Below are positions 37,515-46,132 of a stretch of DNA of 64,000 nt, in pieces. The notes under the pieces were generated by a model, which ran no database searches, was not told where the DNA came from, and saw only the letters and a program-made list of their open reading frames with translations. Source of the DNA: Sanguibacter inulinus (lineage in GTDB: Bacteria > Actinomycetota > Actinomycetes > Actinomycetales > Cellulomonadaceae). The stretch covers positions 62,001 to 126,000 of the forward strand of contig NZ_JACBYE010000003.1 in assembly GCF_013415325.1 (NCBI RefSeq). The letters run 5' to 3'. The position numbers were made by a program, and so were the translations under genes. Every line of letters begins with the position of its first letter. The first letter of the stretch is position 1.

Positions 37515-38753
37515 TCAGCCTGCGGCGGTGCTGCTGCCTGTGGTCCCGGCGCTGCTGGGCAGACCGACAGCCGCGAGGAAGTGCTCGAGGGTCAGCGTGC
37601 TCATCCCGAGGGCGACGGTGCTCGACGACAGGGCCGACGCGCTGATGGTCAGCACGGCCAGGCTGCTCGCCAGGGCGGCCGGCTGGATCTTCTCGCGGAC
37701 GAGGGGGATGAGCCAGTCTCCGAGGCGGGCGACGGTCCAGCCCGTGAGCACCACGTGCTCGGGGTTGATCATGTTGACGAGGTCGCCCAGGCTCGCCGCC
37801 AGGTACCGGGCCGTCCTGTCGACGAGCTCGACCATCGCCCCGTCGCCCGAGACGAGCCCCGACTGCACGGCGTCGACAAAAGGCTTCTGCTGCGTGATCC
37901 GTAGTGCGGGGTGCGCAGGCTGGATCTCGGCGAGGGTCGCCATCAGCCCGCCGACCCCGACGTAGGCCTCCACGCAGCCGCGCCGACCGCACCTGCACAG
38001 CCGCCCCTCGAAGACGAGGAGCGTGTGACCCCACTCGCCCGCGTTGTTGCTCACCCCGCGCACGAGCTCGCCGTTGAGCGCGAAGCCCGAGCCCACACCG
38101 GTCCCGAGGTTGACGATCGCCAGGTCGCGGTGCTCGCGGCCGGCCCCGAACCAGAGCTCGGCGACGGTGATGGCCTTGAGCGGGTTGTCGACGTGCACGT
38201 GCATGCCGAGGTCGTCGGTCAGCAGGTCTTTGATGCGGACGTCGTGCCAGTCCCAGTTCGGCGCGAAGACCGAGACGCCGAGGTCGGGCTGGACCTGCCC
38301 GGGCAGGCTCACGCCGACCCCGACCACGGAGGACGCCTCGATCGACGCGAGGGCGAGCACGCCGTGGACGGCGAGACGGATCCCGTCGACCACGTACTGG
38401 GGGGAGTTGAGGTGCTCGTCGAGCGGGACAGAGACCGTCCCGCGGGGCTCGAGGCTGAGGTCGAAGACCGTCGTCTCGACGTAGGTCTCGGCGACGTCGA
38501 CCCCCACGAGGTAGCCGCGCCCCGGGTCGAGACGCAGCAGCTCAAGGGGACGGCCGACCCCTGTCGACACCATGGCCTCGATCTGCACGACACCTGCGGA
38601 GAGGAACTCCTTGACCAGCGTCGAGACCGTCGCGACGCTCAGGCCTGTGTGCTGGGACAGCTCCTGCCGGGTGGCGGTGCGGAGCGTGAAGAACGCCCGG
38701 AGCACCGCCATCCGGCTCTCGGAGCGCAGGTCACGAGCGGTCCGTCTGCTCAT
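37515..38753 (-). CDS. ROK-family repressor of the GH35 operon
   Basis: A 412-residue ROK regulator. Helix-turn-helix TRQELSQHTGLSVATVSTLV at about residues 29-48; kinase-like ROK domain with NLGTGVGSGFALNG and zinc cluster CRCGRRGCVEAYVG (about 253-266). Last gene of the operon binding protein, two permeases, GH35, ROK; the start is 22 bp beyond the GH35 stop, with AGGTGG upstream. It likely binds the palindrome at 44932-44948 and responds to a galactoside or product. Confidence 0.9.
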   Translation of the reverse strand: MSRRTARDLRSESRMAVLRAFFTLRTATRQELSQHTGLSVATVSTLVKEFLSAGVVQIEAMVSTGVGRPLELLRLDPGRGYLVGVDVAETYVETTVFDLSLEPRGTVSVPLDEHLNSPQYVVDGIRLAVHGVLALASIEASSVVGVGVSLPGQVQPDLGVSVFAPNWDWHDVRIKDLLTDDLGMHVHVDNPLKAITVAELWFGAGREHRDLAIVNLGTGVGSGFALNGELVRGVSNNAGEWGHTLLVFEGRLCRCGRRGCVEAYVGVGGLMATLAEIQPAHPALRITQQKPFVDAVQSGLVSGDGAMVELVDRTARYLAASLGDLVNMINPEHVVLTGWTVARLGDWLIPLVREKIQPAALASSLAVLTISASALSSSTVALGMSTLTLEHFLAAVGLPSSAGTTGSSTAAG

Positions 38754-38775
38754 GGCGCACCGCCACCTGCTGGGT

Positions 38776-41667
38776 TCATGGTGCTGATAGTGCCACGCTG
38801 TCGAGCCTCGGCGGGAGGTCGCCCGCGGTCCCGTGGACCAGCAGGGTGAGGACAGATCCGGCCGGGACGTCGGGGGTCCACAGCGACTCCGGGTCGCCGC
38901 CGCTCACGACGGGTCGGGCCTGGTCGCCGAGCCACACTCGCCCGAGGCTGCGGCCGCCCAGCCACGCCGTCACCCGGACCTGGTGCCCGGCCAGCTGCAG
39001 CCGCAGCCCCGTCGGGCTCGTGGGCACGTCGAGATCGAGCCACAGATCCTCGCCCGCATCCAGCTCGACGGGCAGGTCGACGGTAGTCCCCGACCGGCGC
39101 GCGGCAGCCTGCTCGTCGAGGCTGTGCTCGGTCAGAGGAGCGACCTCCCACGTCGTCAGCGGCCTGAGCACGAGGATCTCGGCCCGCATCCCCGGCTGCG
39201 ACGGGTCGTGGGGCCAGGTGATCGCGAGGTGGTGCCGGGCACCTGAGCCGTTCACCGCCGGAGCGTCGGGGAGCACGAGCCACGGGTCGACGGGGTGCAC
39301 GAGGACGGACGGGAGTCCGTCGACGGCGACGTGGACAGGCCGCGTCTGGCCGTGCAGACGCAGCGCCGGCCGGGTGCCGTGCGGGACGACGACAGACTGC
39401 GTGTAGCTCAGCGGAGCGCCGAGCCGTGTGCTCGACCACCCGCCGAGCGTGCGGAGCGGCCGCGGTCCGCGGCCCGGCCAGGAGGAGGCTGAGGGCGCCG
39501 AGACGTCACCCGCAAGATCACCCGAGAGGCCCTCGGCGTCAGCTGTCGCGACCTCCCATCCGGCCGTGACGTCGATGACCGACTCGACGGCGTAGGCCTC
39601 GCCGACCCCGCGCAGCGATCCGAGCCGCAGCGCCGGGAGCCTGTGGTCGTCGAAGTTGGCGTGCCCCCAGATCTCCACGTCTGCGGTGAGGTCGACCTCG
39701 CCGTGGCGGTGGCCCAGGTCGACCAGGTGCGCCGCTCCGAAGCGCGCGACGGAGGGCAGGACCTCGTCGGTGGTGCCAAGGGCAGCGCCGCTCAGGCGCA
39801 GGTCGACGATGTCGCTCGCCCCGACGAGGAGCACGGCCTCGGCCGCGCTCGCGTCGACCGTCGTCCTGTACCGGCCGCGACCGCGGTAGACGCCGAGGGA
39901 CTCGAGCGTCGGTGCACGGTCGCCGTGCGTCGACGGTGCCACGTCGTCGTAGAGATGCGCGGGGGTGGTGCGCGCGGCGGGGAGGGGGACCAGCCCGAGG
40001 GCTGTGCCGCCGGTCTCTCCAGGCTCTGCAGCGGAAGGCTCTGCGGCCTCGTGGCGTGACCTCCGAGCGTCGACCGGCGCGGTGTGCCGGGTCGCGTCGG
40101 CGACTGTCGACAGCGAGACGACGATGCGCCCCGCCGCTGTGGTCACCAGGGCCGAGGGCCGGGCGCCGTCCAGCGTCAGGCGGACCACGTCACCGGCAGG
40201 TCCCCCGTCGACCGTCGCATCGTCACCGCAGCCGGACAGCACCACGGTGGTCGCGCTGTCCGACACCAGTTCCACCTGCAGTCCCGTGACGCCCTCGCGC
40301 ACGCCCACGAGGTCTGCGCTCGCGAGTGCCAGCGTCTCCGGCCGTCCCCAGCCGGCGAGCGGAAGGTCGACCAGGACGAGGGCGCACTGCATGCCCGCGA
40401 CCTCGACGTCGACAGGGCCGTCTGCCGCGCGCAGCACCGCGGTGCCGGTCTCGGTCGAGAGGTTGGGCAGTCCGACGAGCCTGCCGCCGCCCGCCAGGTC
40501 GAGTGCGGCGAGGTGGTCGCTCGTCGGGAAGCCGACGTGCTCGACCTCGGTCGCGGCACCGGTGGCCGGGGTGCTCGCGGCGAGCCGTGGACCGAGCGTC
40601 GCGACGACGCGGGCCAGCAGCTGCGCCTCGAGGAAGCCGTGCCGCTCTGTGCCCTCGGGGGTCACGTACCCCGCGAAGTCGTAGTCGTGAGCCATGAAGC
40701 TGCCCGGGTCGCCCCAGTTGCCGACCGAGGGGGTCGCCCCGAAGTTGTAGCCGGAGGCCTGCAGGTACGGCGCGAGCAGCCGTGCCCCGGAGACGAGCAG
40801 CCTGCGCAGCGTCGTGTGCAGACGGTTCGTCTCGGTGACCAGCAGCGGCAGTCCGCGGGCAGCGAGCTCGGCCGTGCAGCGGAGCACCTCGGACTCGACG
40901 GCGGGGGACGTGTCGTCGGGGTAGAAGTTGCAGGCCGGGGCCACGCCCTGCGCGTCGCCTGTCGCCCCGTACAGGTCGCCCTGCCCGCTGCACGCCACGA
41001 CGGGCACGCTGATGCCGTGCCCGACGAGAAGGTCGCGCAGCGCGCCCACGTAGCCGGTCCTGTCGTGGCAGTCGAAGAAGTCGAGCTCGTTCTCCGCCTG
41101 CACGAGCACGACGGTCCCGCCCGCCCCGGTGCCGGTCGTCTGGGTGCCCAGCGGGTCGCCGAGCTGGCGGGCCGCGAGGATCGGGACCACCTGGTCGAAC
41201 CACCGCGCGACCTGCTCGAGGAACCTCGGCTCGTGCTGACGCACCTGGAGGTCGGGGTCGAGGGTGAGCCACGCGGGCAGAGCACCGCCGTCCCACTCGG
41301 AGCAGATGTACGGCCCCGGTCGGGCGACCACGAGCAGACCGACCTCGGCCGCGAGGTCGAGGAAGGCCGCGACGTCGCGCTCTCCGGTGAAGTCCCACAC
41401 GCCCGGGGTGATCTCGTGGAAGTTCCACGGCAGGTACACGTCGACGGCGGTGTACCCCGACGCGCGCACCTGCTCGAGCCTCTCGCGCCACTGCGACCGC
41501 GGGATGCGGAAGTAGAACAACGACGCGCAGAGCACGACGCGTGGCTCGCCGTCGATCACGAGGAGCCCGTCGGTCAGGGTCACGCCGGGTCTGTGCCGTG
41601 GGCCCGTCTGCCCGCCAGGGCTGTGGGGGAGAAGGGCCGTGCCTCCAGGTTCCTGAGAAGGGGTCAT
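38776..41667 (-). CDS. GH35 beta-galactosidase
   Basis: A 963-residue glycoside hydrolase family 35 enzyme. The catalytic TIM barrel (about 30-350) shows RPGPYICSEWDGGALPAWL, acid/base Glu194 in VQAENELDF and nucleophile Glu279 in LLVTETNRLH. C-terminal beta-sandwich jelly rolls follow (about 620-960; YRGRGRYRTTV, LRLQLAGHQVRV). No signal peptide, so it works inside on imported galactosides. ATG at 41667 overlaps the permease stop by one base (TGATG). The frame continues upstream to 42357, but that stretch is shadow of the permease. Confidence 0.92.
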   Translation of the reverse strand: MTPSQEPGGTALLPHSPGGQTGPRHRPGVTLTDGLLVIDGEPRVVLCASLFYFRIPRSQWRERLEQVRASGYTAVDVYLPWNFHEITPGVWDFTGERDVAAFLDLAAEVGLLVVARPGPYICSEWDGGALPAWLTLDPDLQVRQHEPRFLEQVARWFDQVVPILAARQLGDPLGTQTTGTGAGGTVVLVQAENELDFFDCHDRTGYVGALRDLLVGHGISVPVVACSGQGDLYGATGDAQGVAPACNFYPDDTSPAVESEVLRCTAELAARGLPLLVTETNRLHTTLRRLLVSGARLLAPYLQASGYNFGATPSVGNWGDPGSFMAHDYDFAGYVTPEGTERHGFLEAQLLARVVATLGPRLAASTPATGAATEVEHVGFPTSDHLAALDLAGGGRLVGLPNLSTETGTAVLRAADGPVDVEVAGMQCALVLVDLPLAGWGRPETLALASADLVGVREGVTGLQVELVSDSATTVVLSGCGDDATVDGGPAGDVVRLTLDGARPSALVTTAAGRIVVSLSTVADATRHTAPVDARRSRHEAAEPSAAEPGETGGTALGLVPLPAARTTPAHLYDDVAPSTHGDRAPTLESLGVYRGRGRYRTTVDASAAEAVLLVGASDIVDLRLSGAALGTTDEVLPSVARFGAAHLVDLGHRHGEVDLTADVEIWGHANFDDHRLPALRLGSLRGVGEAYAVESVIDVTAGWEVATADAEGLSGDLAGDVSAPSASSWPGRGPRPLRTLGGWSSTRLGAPLSYTQSVVVPHGTRPALRLHGQTRPVHVAVDGLPSVLVHPVDPWLVLPDAPAVNGSGARHHLAITWPHDPSQPGMRAEILVLRPLTTWEVAPLTEHSLDEQAAARRSGTTVDLPVELDAGEDLWLDLDVPTSPTGLRLQLAGHQVRVTAWLGGRSLGRVWLGDQARPVVSGGDPESLWTPDVPAGSVLTLLVHGTAGDLPPRLDSVALSAP

Positions 41668-42596
41668 CACTTCACACCTGCACTTCCGCCGCTGAGGTTC
41701 ATCTCGTAGAGGTACTTCTGGCCGAGGTAGTAGACGCAGATCATCGGCACGGTGAGCAGCAGCGAGCCGACCATGACGAAGTTCCACGGTGGTGCCTGCA
41801 GCGCCTGCCCGGTGCTCGCGATGTACTGGACGCCGAGGGCGAGCGGCATCTTCGACTCGTCGTTGAGGTAGATCAGCGGGCCCATGAAATCGCCCCACGT
41901 GGCGGTGAGCGTGAAGATGCCGATCGCCACGAGGATCGGGAACATCATCGGCAGGATCATGCGGCGGTAGATGCCGAAGAACCCCAGACCGTCCATCATC
42001 GCGGCCTCGTCGACCTCCGAGGACATCCGCGAGACGAACTGGCGCACGAGGAAGATGTTGAAGGCGTTCGAGAAGAAGTTCGGCACGATGAGCGGCAAGA
42101 AGGTGTTCACCCAGCCGAGCTCTTTGAAGAGGATGAACTGCGGGATCATCGTGATCTGCGCGGGGATCATCATGGTCGCGAGGACCACGAGGAACACCGC
42201 GTTCTTGCCGGGCGCTCGCAGCCTGGCGAAGGCGTACCCGACGAGCGAGCTCGAGATCACCTGACCGATCACCGCGAAGAACGCGATGACACATGAGTTC
42301 ACGACGAAGCGCCCCATCGGCAGGTCTGAGGTGAAGACCCTGACGAAGTTGCCCCACTCGAACTCCCGGGGGATCACCGTGAAGCTGTTGGTGTTGACGG
42401 TCTGGTCGCTCGACAGGGCGATCGAGACGACGAACACGAAGGGCACGAAGAGGATCGCGGAGACGATCAGCAGGACGGCGTAGGTCGCGGGGGAGGCCTT
42501 GAAGGCCCGCAGCGTGCGGCCGCGGCCCTCGGGCTCGTCGCGCGGCGCCCGCGTGGTCTGCGCCGTGACCGCCGCCGGTGTGGTCGTGATGGCCAT
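41667..42596 (-). CDS. Sugar ABC transporter permease (MalG/CUT1 type)
   Basis: A 309-residue membrane protein with six helices (TYAVLLIVSAILFVPFVFVV, CVIAFFAVIGQVISSSLVGY, NAVFLVVLATMMIPAQITMI and others) and the ATPase-docking EAA loop EAAMMDGLGFFGIYRRMILP. Start ATG at 42596 overlaps the upstream permease stop. No ATPase is encoded in this operon; a shared MsmK/UgpC-like ATPase encoded elsewhere is needed. Confidence 0.92.
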   Translation of the reverse strand: MAITTTPAAVTAQTTRAPRDEPEGRGRTLRAFKASPATYAVLLIVSAILFVPFVFVVSIALSSDQTVNTNSFTVIPREFEWGNFVRVFTSDLPMGRFVVNSCVIAFFAVIGQVISSSLVGYAFARLRAPGKNAVFLVVLATMMIPAQITMIPQFILFKELGWVNTFLPLIVPNFFSNAFNIFLVRQFVSRMSSEVDEAAMMDGLGFFGIYRRMILPMMFPILVAIGIFTLTATWGDFMGPLIYLNDESKMPLALGVQYIASTGQALQAPPWNFVMVGSLLLTVPMICVYYLGQKYLYEMNLSGGSAGVK

Positions 42597-43555
42597 CAGC
42601 GCATCTCCGTCTCGTAGAAGACCCAGCGTCGCGACGTGCGGAAGGCGACGAGGGTGAACAGCAGGATGATGACGAACAGGACCCACGAGATCGCCGAGGC
42701 GTAGCCCATCCGGTAGTAGGAGAAGGCCTCGTTGAAGAGCAGCGGGACGACCATCTGGCTCGCGTTGTTCGGACCGCCCGAGGTGAGGATGTACACCTGC
42801 GAGAAGATCTGGAACGCGCCGATCAGCCCCATGATGAGGTTGAAGAAGATGATGGGCGTGACCTGCGGGAAGGTGATCGACCAGAACTGCCGGGCCGATC
42901 CCGCCCCGTCGATCTCGGCGGCCTCGTAGAACTCGTTCGGGATGCCCTTCATGGTCGCGAGCAGGAGCACCGTGGCGCCGCCTGCCCCCCAGGCCGAGAG
43001 CAGGATGAGCGCCGGCTTGACCCAGTCCGGGTCGAGCAGCCAGGCCGGTCCGTCGATCCCGAACCACCCGAGCAGACCGTTGAGCGGGCCGTCCGGGGCG
43101 AGGACCATCTGGAAGATCATGGCCGTCGCGACGAGCGGGACGAGCGTCGGCAGGTAGATGAGGGTGCGGAACAGCTTGCGGGCCCGGACCTGCTTGTTGA
43201 GCAGGTGCGCGAGCCACAGGCCCAGGACGAGACCGAGCGGCACGGAGATCGCCGCGTAGTAGAAGGTGTTGCCGAGGGCCTTCCAGAAGATCGGGTCCTC
43301 GGTGAAGAGCCGCACGTAGTTGTCGATCCCGACGAAGGTCGGTGGCGTGAAGGTGTCCCAGTCGGTGAGGGAGTAGTAGACCGAGGCGATCATCGGGCCG
43401 AGCATGAAGGCGAGGAACCCGACGATCCACGGCGAGATGAACAGGTAGAAGTACCGTGCCTCCCGCTTGCGGCTCGTGGACATCCGTCGCACGGGGGCTG
43501 CGGGTGCTGGTGGCTCCGTCGGCTTCGTCGCCGAGGGGCTGAGCGAGGTGGCCAT
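42596..43555 (-). CDS. Sugar ABC transporter permease (MalF/CUT1 type)
   Basis: A 319-residue membrane protein. N-terminal 35 residues are cytosolic (Pro/Ala rich, MSTSRKREARY), then YLFISPWIVGFLAFMLGPMI and further helices; EAA loop EAAEIDGAGSARQFWSITFP. Start ATG at 43555, 8 bp after the binding-protein stop. It pairs with the downstream MalG-type permease to form the channel. Confidence 0.92.
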   Translation of the reverse strand: MATSLSPSATKPTEPPAPAAPVRRMSTSRKREARYFYLFISPWIVGFLAFMLGPMIASVYYSLTDWDTFTPPTFVGIDNYVRLFTEDPIFWKALGNTFYYAAISVPLGLVLGLWLAHLLNKQVRARKLFRTLIYLPTLVPLVATAMIFQMVLAPDGPLNGLLGWFGIDGPAWLLDPDWVKPALILLSAWGAGGATVLLLATMKGIPNEFYEAAEIDGAGSARQFWSITFPQVTPIIFFNLIMGLIGAFQIFSQVYILTSGGPNNASQMVVPLLFNEAFSYYRMGYASAISWVLFVIILLFTLVAFRTSRRWVFYETEMR

Positions 43556-43563
43556 GGGAGGGC

Positions 43564-44859
43564 CTACTTCGCCGGGATGATCGACTCGAGGCGCTCCTGG
43601 ATGGTCGCGAGCGCGGGCGCCGCCTCCTGCTTGCCGAGCCAGAAGTCCGCGAGACCGTCGGTGAAGGCCTGCTGCATCTCGTTCCACTGCGGGATGAACG
43701 TCGACTTGAAGGCGAAGGACGACGACTCGGGGAAGGCCTGCATGTTGACGGGGTCGGTCATCCAGGACGGCGAGAGGAACGCGTCCGACTGCTGCACCTC
43801 GACGTTCGCCGGGACGTCCTGCTTCATCGAGATGACCAGGGGCTGGGCCTTGTCGCTCGTGAGGAAGTCGATGGCCTTGAAGGCGAGCGCAGGGTCCTTG
43901 GCGGTCCGGGAGATCGCCAGGCCGGAGCCGAAGGTCGCGACGGCCTGCTCCTTGCCGCGCCACATCGGGGCGATGTCCCACTCGACGGTGTCCTGCTCCG
44001 CGAGGGAGCCGACGTTCCAGAATCCCGTGGTGTTCATCGCGACGAGACCGGCGGCGAAGGCGGGGTCACCGCCCATGTCTGTGCCCATGTTGGCGTAGTC
44101 GATCGTCGAGGGGACCACCTTGTGCTTGAACACGAGGTCGCCGCAGTACTGCAGCGCCTCGACCACGGCGTCGGAGTCGGCGGTCGGACGGCCTGCCTCG
44201 TCGATGATGGCCCCGCCGTTCTGGTGGGCGAAGCTCCACCACAGCGGCCACCAGCCCGCGCCTGCGTAGCCCCAGCGCTCGCCAGGGACCGTGAGCTCCT
44301 GGGCTGCCGAGAGCATGTCGTCCCAGGTCCAGTCCGCCGTCGGTGCCGAGATCCCGGCCGACTCGAAGAGGCCCTTGTTGTAGTAGAGGATGGCCGCGCC
44401 CGAGCGGTCCGGGATCGCGTAGACCGTGTCCTCGTAGGAGTAGACCGAGCCGACGGGGCCGAAGCGCGAGTCGAGGTCGAGCTTGGCCGTCGCGATGTGC
44501 TCGTCGAGGGGCAGCAGCTGGTTCTTGCTCGAGTAGACGTTGACGTTCTCGGCGACCTGCATGATGTCCGGGCCGGAGCCTCCGGCGATCATCGTCTGGA
44601 CCTTCTGCGCGTAGCTGTCGGAGAGGATCAGCTGGAGCGTCACGCTCATCTCGGGGTACGCCTCGACGAGGGCGTCGATCCGCGCCTGGTAGGCAGCCTT
44701 GTCGACCTCCCCGCCCCAGACCGTCATGACGAGCCTGCCGTCACCCCCACCGCCTCCGCTGTCCGAGCCGCAGGCGGTCAGCGTGATGACACCGGCCGCC
44801 GCCACGAGCGTGCTCGTCAGGAATCCGCGTCGAGAGAAGTCCTTGTCCATGATGCCCAT
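43564..44859 (-). CDS. Sugar ABC transporter substrate-binding lipoprotein (CUT1)
   Basis: A 431-residue extracytoplasmic receptor. The N-terminus has FSRRGFL, a twin-arginine motif, then a hydrophobic stretch ending in lipobox TLTAC. The mature part has the MalE-like fold with GSGPDIMQVAEN and YYNKGLFESAGIS. Starts at 44859 or 44850 (second ATG); AAGGAGGCG lies upstream. First gene of the galactoside operon, under the palindromic promoter at 44932-44966. Confidence 0.9.
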   Translation of the reverse strand: MGIMDKDFSRRGFLTSTLVAAAGVITLTACGSDSGGGGGDGRLVMTVWGGEVDKAAYQARIDALVEAYPEMSVTLQLILSDSYAQKVQTMIAGGSGPDIMQVAENVNVYSSKNQLLPLDEHIATAKLDLDSRFGPVGSVYSYEDTVYAIPDRSGAAILYYNKGLFESAGISAPTADWTWDDMLSAAQELTVPGERWGYAGAGWWPLWWSFAHQNGGAIIDEAGRPTADSDAVVEALQYCGDLVFKHKVVPSTIDYANMGTDMGGDPAFAAGLVAMNTTGFWNVGSLAEQDTVEWDIAPMWRGKEQAVATFGSGLAISRTAKDPALAFKAIDFLTSDKAQPLVISMKQDVPANVEVQQSDAFLSPSWMTDPVNMQAFPESSSFAFKSTFIPQWNEMQQAFTDGLADFWLGKQEAAPALATIQERLESIIPAK

Positions 44860-44931
44860 CGTGGGTCGCCTCCTTGCGATCGTCGCGAGCCGGGCACCGT
44901 CGCCCCCGGGCGTCGTCGCCCGTTGCCTCGC

Positions 44932-44966
44932 AGGGTTAAATTAACCCTTAGAAGAACTGGTGTCCA
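44932..44966 (-). promoter_or_regulatory. GH35 operon promoter with palindromic operator
   Basis: On the minus strand -35 TGGACA (44966-44961), 17-bp spacer, -10 TAATTT (44943-44938). The -10 lies inside the perfect palindrome AGGGTTAA-A-TTAACCCT (44932-44948). It is an ideal site for the operon's ROK repressor. Confidence 0.75.
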
Positions 44967-45012
44967 GGGTGCGGCATGCGCTTTCCGAGGAGGCGGTCCT
45001 TGCCGGGACGCA

Positions 45013-45051
45013 CGAAGGCTCCCCGGGCGGCGAGCGCCTGGGGAGCCTTCG
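45013..45051. terminator. Terminator after DUF3107 gene
   Basis: Perfect 12-bp stem (CGAAGGCTCCCC with GGGGAGCCTTCG, 45013-45024 and 45040-45051) lying between the DUF3107 stop and the binding-protein promoter; it ends the minus-strand TetR-DUF3107 transcript. Confidence 0.8.
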
Positions 45052-45079
45052 GGTCGTGCGGTGCGCTGGTCCGGACGCC

Positions 45080-45304
45080 TCAGATGGCGCCGAAGCCCAC
45101 CTTGCGCTGCTCCTCGGAGCCGAGCTCCACGTAGCCGATGGTCGCGGCCGGGACGAGCACCCGGCGCCCCTTGGCGTCGGTGAGCTCCAGGACGGTGCCG
45201 TCCTTGAGCGCCGCGCTCACGCGTGCGGCGACGTCGTCCGCGGTCGCGTCGGTCTCGACGACGATCTCGCGCGCCAGGTTCTGAACACCGATCGTGATCT
45301 CCAC
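45080..45304 (-). CDS. DUF3107 small protein
   Basis: A 74-residue protein (starts VEITIGVQNLAREIVVE; ATIGYVELGSEE near the end) matching DUF3107 in size and pattern, the family of Mycobacterium tuberculosis Rv3208A (TB9.4). Compact alpha/beta protein of unknown function. GTG at 45304 with AGGAGAG upstream. It sits 65 bp behind a TetR gene, the same pairing as in mycobacteria. Confidence 0.88.
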   Translation of the reverse strand: MEITIGVQNLAREIVVETDATADDVAARVSAALKDGTVLELTDAKGRRVLVPAATIGYVELGSEEQRKVGFGAI

Positions 45305-45369
45305 GAAGTCCCACTCTCCTCAGGTCGTGAGCGCCGCCGGTCAGCCGTGCTCGTGATGTCTCCCGACGA

Positions 45370-46092
45370 TCATCGCCCCTCGGAGGGCACTTCGCGTCGC
45401 ACCATCCCGTGAATTCCGCGCCAAGCGAACTGTGCGATGAGCTCAGGGGTGTCCATCTCCGCCGCGTCCTCGGGGCGACGGGCCGCATCGGCCGCGCGCT
45501 CACCCCGCAGGGCGTCGGAGGCGGCGACCCGCGCCATCGCCGTCGCCGTCCGGGCGATGGTCAGCGTCTGGGCCGGTGTGAGGTCGGTGATCGACTCGAG
45601 GACCCCGGCGAACAACTCGGCGTTGCGCCGGTTCGGGTCTTCTACGCGCTCGCGGACCAGGTCGTCACGGGTGACGTCGGACTCGAAGAGCAGCGAGGCT
45701 GCGACGCCGCAGCCCTCGGCGAAGTCCACGTAGGCGCGGACGACGGCGTGCACCACGTCGTAGCCGTCGACGCTCGCGTCGTCGGCGCCCGACGCCGCCG
45801 CGGCGGCGACAGCCTCGCGGACGGGCACCAGGGCGAGGGCCACGGCGTCCACCAGGGCCTGCCCGCGCTCGTCGATGACGGCGAGGTAGAGGTCGAGCTT
45901 GGACGGGAAGTGGCGATAGAGGATCGGCTTGGACACCTCGGCCCTGTCGGCGATGTCGTCCATCGAGATGTGGTGGAAGCCCTGGGCCGCGAAGAGGTCC
46001 TGCGCGATCGTGAGGATCTGCGCCTGCCGCTCGTTCTTCGGCATGCGGGGCTTGGCCCGTCTGTGAGGATCGGGTGCAGGGTGGTTGACCAC
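45370..46092 (-). CDS. TetR-family regulator (Rv3208-like)
   Basis: A 240-residue regulator. Helix-turn-helix ILTIAQDLFAAQGFHHISMD plus IADRAEVSKPILYRHFPSK (about residues 26-66); helical C-terminus with Ala/Asp-rich insert. GTG at 46092 lies 6 nt from -10 TAGTCT (46099-46104), so leaderless; an internal ATG at about residue 17 (MPKNERQAQ) is an alternative. Pairing with DUF3107 and divergence from DUF3152 repeats the mycobacterial order. Confidence 0.9.
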   Translation of the reverse strand: MVNHPAPDPHRRAKPRMPKNERQAQILTIAQDLFAAQGFHHISMDDIADRAEVSKPILYRHFPSKLDLYLAVIDERGQALVDAVALALVPVREAVAAAAASGADDASVDGYDVVHAVVRAYVDFAEGCGVAASLLFESDVTRDDLVRERVEDPNRRNAELFAGVLESITDLTPAQTLTIARTATAMARVAASDALRGERAADAARRPEDAAEMDTPELIAQFAWRGIHGMVRREVPSEGR

Positions 46093-46098
46093 AGCCCC

Positions 46099-46104
46099 AG
46101 ACTA
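46099..46104 (-). promoter_or_regulatory. -10 element of leaderless TetR gene
   Basis: TAGTCT, six bases, then the GTG start codon, in a 40-bp divergent gap shared with the DUF3152 promoter (TATCAT at 46117-46122 on the plus strand). Confidence 0.6.
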
Positions 46105-46132
46105 GGTCCTTCGGCCTATCATCTCTGGCACC

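Noticed and set aside
41668-42357. 230-residue N-terminal extension of the GH35 enzyme
   Set aside because: It overlaps the permease gene in another frame, reads as Arg/His-rich shadow, and the ATG at 41667 is coupled to the permease stop.
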